Below, piece after piece: positions 14,945 to 19,498 of a DNA stretch of 19,498 nucleotides. Location of the stretch: NCBI GenBank assembly GCA_038324385.1, contig JBBQHX010000038.1:1-19498 (forward strand), in the 5' to 3' direction. The notes beneath the pieces are model-generated. The model worked only from the letters and a program-made list of their open reading frames with translations, did no database searches and was not told the origin of the DNA. The position numbers and the translations under genes were made by a program. The stretch comes from JBBQHX01 sp038324385. Lineage in GTDB: Bacteria > Gemmatimonadota > Gemmatimonadetes > Gemmatimonadales > Gemmatimonadaceae. Positions within the stretch are counted from its first letter, which is position 1, and every line of letters begins with the position of its first letter.

Positions 14945-15685
14945 TCACTTCCGCCACCCCATCTGCGCCGAAACGGCGTCGGCCGCGCGGCGCACGGGGG
15001 CCGCGCAGGACTCCAGCTGGTCGCGCGGAATGCGCGAGACCGGCGCACCGATCGCCAGCGCGGCCACCACCGTGCCGCGATGGTCGCGCACCGGAGCCCC
15101 GACGGCGGCGAGATCCGGCTCCAGCTCGGCCCACGCCGTTGCATAACCCCGGGCGCGCACGCGCACCAACTCGGCGTTGAAGGCGGTCACGTCGACGATC
15201 GTTTCCGGCGTGAGGCGCTCGAGGCCGCGGCCCAGCACGCCGGCGAGCGTGTCGGGCGAGGCCCAGGCGAGCAGCACCTTGCCTGACGCGGTAGCGTGGC
15301 AGGGGAGGCGGCGCCCGACCCAGCCGACGTGCATGATCGGCCGCGGACTGTCGATCACATCGACATTGATGGCCTCCATCCGGATCAGGACGGTGAGGTT
15401 CGACGTCTCCCCCGTCTCTTCGGTCAGCCATTCGAGATGCGGCCGCGCGGTGCGCTGCAGCGACGTCGAGTGACGCGCCAGCTCGCCCAGCGCGGCCAGC
15501 CGCAACGAGAGGCGGTAGCGCCCATTGTCGGGGTCGCGATCGAGAAAGCCCGCGTCCTCCATGTCGGAAAGCCACCGCGAGATTGTGCTCTTCGGCTTGC
15601 CCAGCAGTTCGGCGACTTCCACGACCCCGACCTCACGCCGCGTCGGCGAAAAGAGGCCGAGCACGGTCATCGTTTTCTGCAGCAT
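14945..15685 (-). CDS. IclR-family transcriptional regulator
   Basis: 246 aa. An N-terminal winged helix-turn-helix (about 15-70: VVEVAELLGKPKSTISRWLSDMEDAGFL) is followed by the IclR effector domain, with GRRLPCHATASGKVLLAW, LERLTPETI, RGYATAWAELEPDLAAVGAPV and VVAALAIGAPVSRI. IclR regulators sense small catabolic metabolites, often aldehydes or acids. ATG 15685 is chosen over ATG 15739, because the latter lies inside the -35 box and operator, and because MLQKTMTVLGLF is the usual family start. It sits upstream of the symporter on the same strand and is divergent from deoC, so it is the obvious candidate controller of both operons and of itself. Confidence 0.92.
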   Translation of the reverse strand: MLQKTMTVLGLFSPTRREVGVVEVAELLGKPKSTISRWLSDMEDAGFLDRDPDNGRYRLSLRLAALGELARHSTSLQRTARPHLEWLTEETGETSNLTVLIRMEAINVDVIDSPRPIMHVGWVGRRLPCHATASGKVLLAWASPDTLAGVLGRGLERLTPETIVDVTAFNAELVRVRARGYATAWAELEPDLAAVGAPVRDHRGTVVAALAIGAPVSRIPRDQLESCAAPVRRAADAVSAQMGWRK

Positions 15686-15712
15686 ACGCCTCGCCGTGGG
15701 AATTGATGAACC

Positions 15713-15744
15713 GGAACCTAGTTCCACAATGTGAAACATGTCAA
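15713..15744 (-). promoter_or_regulatory. iclR promoter with overlapping palindromic operators
   Basis: Minus strand: a perfect -35 TTGACA (15739-15744), an 18-bp spacer and -10 TAGGTT (15715-15720). Superimposed are a perfect palindrome GGAAC-CTA-GTTCC (15713-15725) and a near-perfect 17-mer, GTTCCACA-A-TGTGAAAC (15721-15737, one mismatch per arm pair), sharing the GTTCC half-site. The first covers the -10 and the second fills the spacer, as expected for an autorepressor; IclR operators often contain GGAAC/GTTCC-like arms. Confidence 0.65.
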
Positions 15745-15793
15745 CGCGAGCGCGCGGGGTTGGGGTTCCCTACACCGCCCGTTGGCGGACCCA

Positions 15794-15799
15794 TAGATT
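15794..15799 (+). promoter_or_regulatory. -10 box TAGATT before deoC, leaderless-type
   Basis: TAGATT ends 7 nt before ATG 15807, so transcription should start at the start codon. There is no Shine-Dalgarno. No good -35 is visible, which would fit activation by a regulator bound upstream (inference). Confidence 0.5.
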
Positions 15800-15806
15800 C
15801 CACCCG

Positions 15807-16850
15807 ATGACGAGCCTCGAGACCACCGCCACACCGCCCCGCGGGGGCGCGGAGAACGGCGCGCACGGTGCCCACACCGGAGGTGGCGACACCGCCGATG
15901 TCGTGGCGCGGAACCCGGGGACGCCGCTCGACGTCGGCGCGGTTCGGGCGATCCGCGTCAATCGGAGCGCGTCCGAACGACGCGCCGGCACGCTGGCGAC
16001 GCGACGCACCGTAAAGAAGGAATGGCAGGCTGCCTGGCTGCTCCGCGCCATCGCGCTGATCGACCTGACCACGCTCGCTGGTGACGACACCGAGAGCAAC
16101 GTGCTCCGCCTGTGCGCCAAGGCCCGCCGCCCCGTGCGCCCCGACCTGCTGGACGCCCTCGGCGTCGCCCACCTCGATCTGACGGTCGGCGCGGTGTGCG
16201 TCTATCACAGCTACGTCGAGACCGCCGTGGGCGCGCTGGAGGGATCGGGGATTCCGGTAGCGGCGGTGAGCACCGGCTTTCCGGCGGGACTCACGCCGCT
16301 GCCGCAACGGCTGGCCGAGATCACCGCGTCGGTCGCCGACGGGGCCCGCGAGATCGACATGGTGATCACGCGGTCGCTCGCACTCAGCGGAGACTGGAGC
16401 GCGCTCTATCGCGAGGTGCGCCAGTGTCGTGAGGCATGCGGCGAGGCGCACCTCAAGGTGATCCTCGGCACGGGCGAGCTGGCGACGCTCACCACCGTCG
16501 CGCGGGCGAGCATGGTCGCGATGATGGCGGGCGCCGACTTCATCAAGACCAGTACCGGCAAGGAGCCCGTGAATGCCACGCTCCCCGTCGGCCTGACGAT
16601 GGTCCGGCAGATCCGGGAGTATCAGGCGCGAACCGGGCATCGCGTGGGCTTCAAGCCAGCGGGTGGCATCCGGACCGCCAAGCAGTCGCTCGACTGGATG
16701 ATCCTCATGAAGGAGGAGCTCGGCGACCGCTACCTGCGCCCCGATCTCTTCCGGTTCGGGGCGAGCAGCCTGCTCACCGACATCGAGCGCCAACTCGAAC
16801 ACTTCGTGACGGGGCGCTACAGCGCGGCCCATCGTCACCCGATGCCCTGA
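15807..16850 (+). CDS. deoC: Deoxyribose-phosphate aldolase, animal DERA-like
   Basis: 347 aa. It cleaves 2-deoxy-D-ribose-5-phosphate to acetaldehyde and glyceraldehyde-3-phosphate (reversible class I aldolase, cytosolic). The catalytic set is present: Schiff-base Lys247 in DFIKTSTGK, Lys283 in GFKPAGGIRTA and Asp184 in GAREIDMVI. It is longer than E. coli DeoC (259 aa): a disordered N-terminus (1-45), then VNRSASERRAGTL and KEWQAAWLLRAIALIDLTTL, which closely resemble human DERA, as do GDDTESNVLRLCAKA, GEAHLKVIL and the C-terminal RFGASSLLTDIERQ and VTGRY. It is divergent from iclR (121-bp shared region) and 39 nt before the ALDH16-type gene, which could remove its acetaldehyde. Confidence 0.95.
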   Translation: MTSLETTATPPRGGAENGAHGAHTGGGDTADVVARNPGTPLDVGAVRAIRVNRSASERRAGTLATRRTVKKEWQAAWLLRAIALIDLTTLAGDDTESNVLRLCAKARRPVRPDLLDALGVAHLDLTVGAVCVYHSYVETAVGALEGSGIPVAAVSTGFPAGLTPLPQRLAEITASVADGAREIDMVITRSLALSGDWSALYREVRQCREACGEAHLKVILGTGELATLTTVARASMVAMMAGADFIKTSTGKEPVNATLPVGLTMVRQIREYQARTGHRVGFKPAGGIRTAKQSLDWMILMKEELGDRYLRPDLFRFGASSLLTDIERQLEHFVTGRYSAAHRHPMP

Positions 16851-16889
16851 CCGGCGTCCGCCTCACATCGTCGTTCCCCGCGGAGTCCC

Positions 16890-19307
16890 ATGCCCACTGT
16901 CGCCGAGCTGTACGAGACCATGACTTACGGCCCCGCTCCCGAGAGCGCCGACGCGGCGTTGCGCTGGCTGGCCGATCACGGACCCACGTTCGGCCATCAC
17001 ATCGGCGGCGCGTGGACGACGCCTGACGACGCGACCTCGTTCGACGTGATGAACCCGGCGACGACACAGGTGATCGCGCGGGTCGCGCAGGGAAGCCCGG
17101 CCGACGTCGACGCGGCGGTGGCGGCCGCGCGTGCGGCACTCGCCGGTTGGGCGGCACTCGGCGGGCATGCGCGCGCGCGCCATCTCTATGCGCTCGCGCG
17201 CACCGTCCAGCGCAACGCGCGCCTGCTCGCCGTGCTCGAGACGCTGGACAACGGCAAGGCGATCCGCGAGACGCGCGATCTCGACATCCCGCTGGTGGCG
17301 CGTCACTTCTACCATCACGCCGGGTGGGCCCAGCTTCGCGAAAGCGAGTTCCCGGGACAGCAGCCGGTGGGCGTCGTGGGGCAGGTGATCCCGTGGAACT
17401 TCCCCCTGCTGATCATGGCGTGGAAGATCGCCCCGGCGCTCGCGGCCGGATGCACGGTGGTGCTCAAGCCGGCCGAGTTCACGCCGCTGACCGCGCTCTG
17501 CTTCGCGCAACTGGCGCATGAGGCGGGGCTTCCGCCGGGCGTCCTCAACGTCGTGACCGGTGACGGCGAGACGGGCAAGGCGATCGTCGCGCATCCCGAC
17601 GTCGACAAGATCGCCTTCACCGGCTCCACCGACGTCGGCCGCGAGATCCGACGCGCGACGGCGGGCACCGGTAAGGCGCTGAGCCTCGAACTTGGCGGCA
17701 AGAGCCCGTTCATTGTCTTCGACGACGCGGATCTGGACGGCGTGGTGGAGGGCGTCGTCGACGCCATCTGGTTCAATCAGGGGCAGGTGTGCTGCGCGGG
17801 GTCCCGCCTGCTCGTGCAGGAGGGCATCGCCGAACGGCTGGTGGCGAAGCTGCGCGATCGCATGGAGACGCTGCGCATCGGCTCGCCGCTGGACAAGGCG
17901 GTGGACATGGGTGCCATCGTCGCGCCGGTGCAGCTCGAGCGTATCCGGCGGCTCGTCAGGCAGGGGGCGGAGGAGGGCGCTACCATGTGGCAGCCGTCGT
18001 GGGCGTGCCCCACCGACGGCTGGTTCTACCCGCCGACGCTGTTCACCGATGTCGCCCCGTCGAGCACCGTGGCGCAGGTGGAAATCTTCGGACCGGTGCT
18101 GGTGACGATGACCTTCCGCACGCCCGCCGAGGCGGTGGCGCTGGCCAACAACACGTCGTTCGGGCTGGCGGCGAGCATCTGGTCAGAGAACATCAATCTC
18201 GCCCTCGACATCGCGCCGAAGATCAAGGCGGGGGTGATCTGGATCAACGCCACCAACCTGTTCGACGCGGCCGCCGGCTTCGGCGGCTATCGCGAGAGCG
18301 GTTTCGGGCGCGAGGGCGGACGCGAGGGGATGGAGGAGTACCTGCGTGCGGCGCCGGCTCCGAGCCATGAGTCCGAACGATCCGGCGCGCCTGACGACGG
18401 CCGCTCCACTCCACGGGTGGCCGCGTCCGCCGCCGCCCCGTCCGCGCCGCCGATCGACCGCACGCCGAAGCTGTTCATCGGCGGTCGTCAGGCGCGCCCC
18501 GACTCGGGCTACTCGCGCCGCATTCTCGCCGCCGACGGCGTGCTCCTCGACGAGGTCCCGGAAGGCAATCGCAAGGACCTGCGGAATGCCGTCGAGGCCG
18601 CGCACGCCGCCGCCGGTTGGGCGTCGTCCACCGGCCACCTGCGCGCGCAGATCCTCTACTTCCTGGCCGAGAATCTGGCCGCCCGCACCGACCTCCTGAC
18701 GCCGCGCCTCACGGCGATGACGGGTGCCTCGGCGCATCAGGTAGCGGCCGAAGTCGATGCATCCGTGTCGCGGCTGTTCACCTACGCGGCATGGGCCGAC
18801 AAGTACGACGGTGCCATCCACGACGTGCCGATCCGCGGCGTCGCCCTGGCGATGCACGAGCCGATCGGCGTCATGGGCCTCGTCGCCCCCGAGCGCCACC
18901 CGCTGCTCGGCGCGATCTCGCTCGTCGCCCCGGCGATCGCGATGGGGAACACGGTGATCCTGATCCCGTCCGAAGCCCATCCGCTCGCCGCCGTCGACCT
19001 GTACGGCGTCCTCGAGTCGTCGGACGTCCCCGCGGGCGTGGTCAATATCGTCACCGGTCCCAAGACCACCCTCGCCACCGTCCTCGCCGAGCACGACGAT
19101 GTCGACGCGATCTGGTACTTCGGCTCCACGTCCGGCGTCCGCGCCGTCGAGCACGCCTCGGCGGGCAACATGAAGCAGACCTGGTGCGCCGCCGACGACG
19201 AGAACGGCGGCGTCCGCCGCTGGATGCACCCCGCCGACGGCGAGGGCCGAACCTTCCTGCGCCACGCGACGCAGGTGAAGAACATCTGGATCCCGTACGG
19301 GGAATGA
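16890..19307 (+). CDS. Two-domain ALDH16-type aldehyde dehydrogenase
   Basis: 805 aa, the length of ALDH16 proteins (human ALDH16A1 is about 802). The N-terminal domain (about 35-490) is a complete ALDH: IPWNFPL, KPAEFTP, FTGSTDVGREI, ELGGKSP (Glu267) and GQVCCAGSR (nucleophile Cys301). An Ala/Pro/Ser linker (about 490-525) joins a second, shorter ALDH-like domain (about 526-805: LFIGGR, AHAAAGWASS, EPIGVMGLVAPERHPLLGAI, GNTVILIPSE, WYFGSTSGV, SAGNMKQTW, NIWIPYGE). It lacks the ELGG glutamate and the catalytic-cysteine segment, so it is a pseudo-domain, as in ALDH16. The N-terminal motif ETMTYGPAPES also matches human ALDH16A1. Bacterial ALDH16 keeps the catalytic cysteine that the human protein has lost. 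Next to deoC, acetaldehyde is the likely substrate (inference). The start is ATG 16890, with GGAG 4 nt upstream. Confidence 0.93.
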   Translation: MPTVAELYETMTYGPAPESADAALRWLADHGPTFGHHIGGAWTTPDDATSFDVMNPATTQVIARVAQGSPADVDAAVAAARAALAGWAALGGHARARHLYALARTVQRNARLLAVLETLDNGKAIRETRDLDIPLVARHFYHHAGWAQLRESEFPGQQPVGVVGQVIPWNFPLLIMAWKIAPALAAGCTVVLKPAEFTPLTALCFAQLAHEAGLPPGVLNVVTGDGETGKAIVAHPDVDKIAFTGSTDVGREIRRATAGTGKALSLELGGKSPFIVFDDADLDGVVEGVVDAIWFNQGQVCCAGSRLLVQEGIAERLVAKLRDRMETLRIGSPLDKAVDMGAIVAPVQLERIRRLVRQGAEEGATMWQPSWACPTDGWFYPPTLFTDVAPSSTVAQVEIFGPVLVTMTFRTPAEAVALANNTSFGLAASIWSENINLALDIAPKIKAGVIWINATNLFDAAAGFGGYRESGFGREGGREGMEEYLRAAPAPSHESERSGAPDDGRSTPRVAASAAAPSAPPIDRTPKLFIGGRQARPDSGYSRRILAADGVLLDEVPEGNRKDLRNAVEAAHAAAGWASSTGHLRAQILYFLAENLAARTDLLTPRLTAMTGASAHQVAAEVDASVSRLFTYAAWADKYDGAIHDVPIRGVALAMHEPIGVMGLVAPERHPLLGAISLVAPAIAMGNTVILIPSEAHPLAAVDLYGVLESSDVPAGVVNIVTGPKTTLATVLAEHDDVDAIWYFGSTSGVRAVEHASAGNMKQTWCAADDENGGVRRWMHPADGEGRTFLRHATQVKNIWIPYGE

Positions 19308-19314
19308 CAAGGGC

Positions 19315-19352
19315 GGCTGTGGCTCTGGGCTATGGGCTATGGGCTTTGAGCT
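19315..19352 (+). repeat. Degenerate heptamer repeats GGCTNTG after the ALDH16-type gene
   Basis: GGCTGT(G), GGCTCTG, GGCTATG, GGCTATG and GGCTTTG, then AGCT, starting 8 nt after the stop. Same family as the array at 7176-7207; the variable base in unit position 5 shows divergence between copies. Confidence 0.8.
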
Positions 19353-19368
19353 ACAGACCTGCCGCGAC

Positions 19369-19495
19369 TGTCATCCCGCAGGAGTGAGCGCAGCGAGCGA
19401 GTGTCGGGATGGGCTTTCACTGCTCATTAGCTGGCTATAGGCGAGGGTGAGCCCATCCCGACACTCGCGCCGGACGGCGCTCCTGCGGGATGACA
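19369..19495. repeat. REP-like inverted repeat pair (BIME-like)
   Basis: The left arm (19369-19415) starts TGTCATCCCGCAGGAG and ends GAGTGTCGGGATGGGCT. The right arm (19450-19495) is its inverted copy with the same ends. Each arm is itself palindromic at its tips (CATCCCG/CGGGATG), and the arm centres differ. A 34-nt AT-richer spacer separates them. This is the organisation of bacterial interspersed palindromic elements. No transposase is in view, and the element may continue beyond the window. Confidence 0.75.
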
Positions 19496-19498
19496 CCT

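Larger units (their letters stand above)
2244..18493. repeat. Dispersed octamer CGTCAGGC/GCCTGACG, 16 copies
   Basis: Forward copies start at 2244, 6703, 7349, 10662, 14180, 14534, 14705, 17954 and 18486; reverse copies at 3736, 10688, 12834, 15281, 16591, 17021 and 18389. In coding copies it often forces minor codons: AGG for Arg (6703, 17954), CCT for Pro (12834, 17021, 18389) and TCA for Ser (10662). One copy spans a stop codon (10688). Confidence 0.7.

Noticed and set aside
15741..16838. 365-aa minus-strand frame opposite deoC
   Set aside because: The plus strand carries a textbook deoxyribose-phosphate aldolase; the minus frame shows no domain.
18183..19310. 375-aa minus-strand frame opposite the second ALDH domain
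   Set aside because: The plus-strand sequence matches ALDH16 to its last residues; the minus frame is a shadow.

Overview
This is a GC-rich (roughly 70%) bacterial chromosomal window carrying 17 supportable protein genes. I see no rRNA, no convincing tRNA, no CRISPR array, no transposase and no phage genes. The mix fits a free-living Gram-negative soil-type bacterium: lipoprotein and Tat signals, an M28 exopeptidase, a SpoIID/LytB-type protein in a probable non-sporulator, a lysine/alanine-rich histone-like protein and an ADP/ATP-carrier-like transporter. Gemmatimonadota is my best guess, but it is inferred from gene style only, because no phylogenetic marker is present.

Layout. 1-490: non-coding, with two adjacent hairpins. 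491-1042 (+): histone H1/AlgP-like protein. 1167-2522 (-): HbpS/GlcG-like secreted protein behind an MtfA-type zinc peptidase. 2691-3482 (+): unknown tail-anchored protein. 3523-4593 (-): unknown polytopic membrane protein. 4793-7171 (+): M28 peptidase, then a secreted histidine phosphatase. 7314-7847 (-): YbaY-like lipoprotein. 8107-10693 (+): Tat-exported SDR-type epimerase/dehydratase, then the ADP/ATP-carrier-like transporter. 10715-11400 (-): two small genes, an antibiotic-biosynthesis-monooxygenase-fold protein and a DUF1059 protein. 11749-13404 (+): SpoIID/LytB lipoprotein. 13415-15685 (-): sodium:solute symporter behind an IclR regulator. 15807-19307 (+): deoC (animal-DERA type), then a two-domain ALDH16-type aldehyde dehydrogenase. 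19308-19498: intergenic repeats.

The most coherent system is 13415-19307. DeoC cleaves 2-deoxyribose-5-phosphate to glyceraldehyde-3-phosphate and acetaldehyde, and the adjacent dehydrogenase is well placed to oxidise the acetaldehyde. The divergent IclR-symporter pair shares a compact control region containing overlapping GGAAC/GTTCC palindromes, which suggests a self-contained, locally regulated aldehyde- or deoxyribose-related catabolic module. Both enzymes are of the type otherwise best known from animals (DERA and ALDH16A1).

Other points worth attention are: the octamer CGTCAGGC found 16 times on both strands; TAGATT elements 6-7 nt before start codons (leaderless-type promoters); heptamer tandem repeats after two genes and a REP-like inverted pair at the window end; and a symporter reading frame whose first membrane helix is encoded upstream of every ATG/GTG/TTG.
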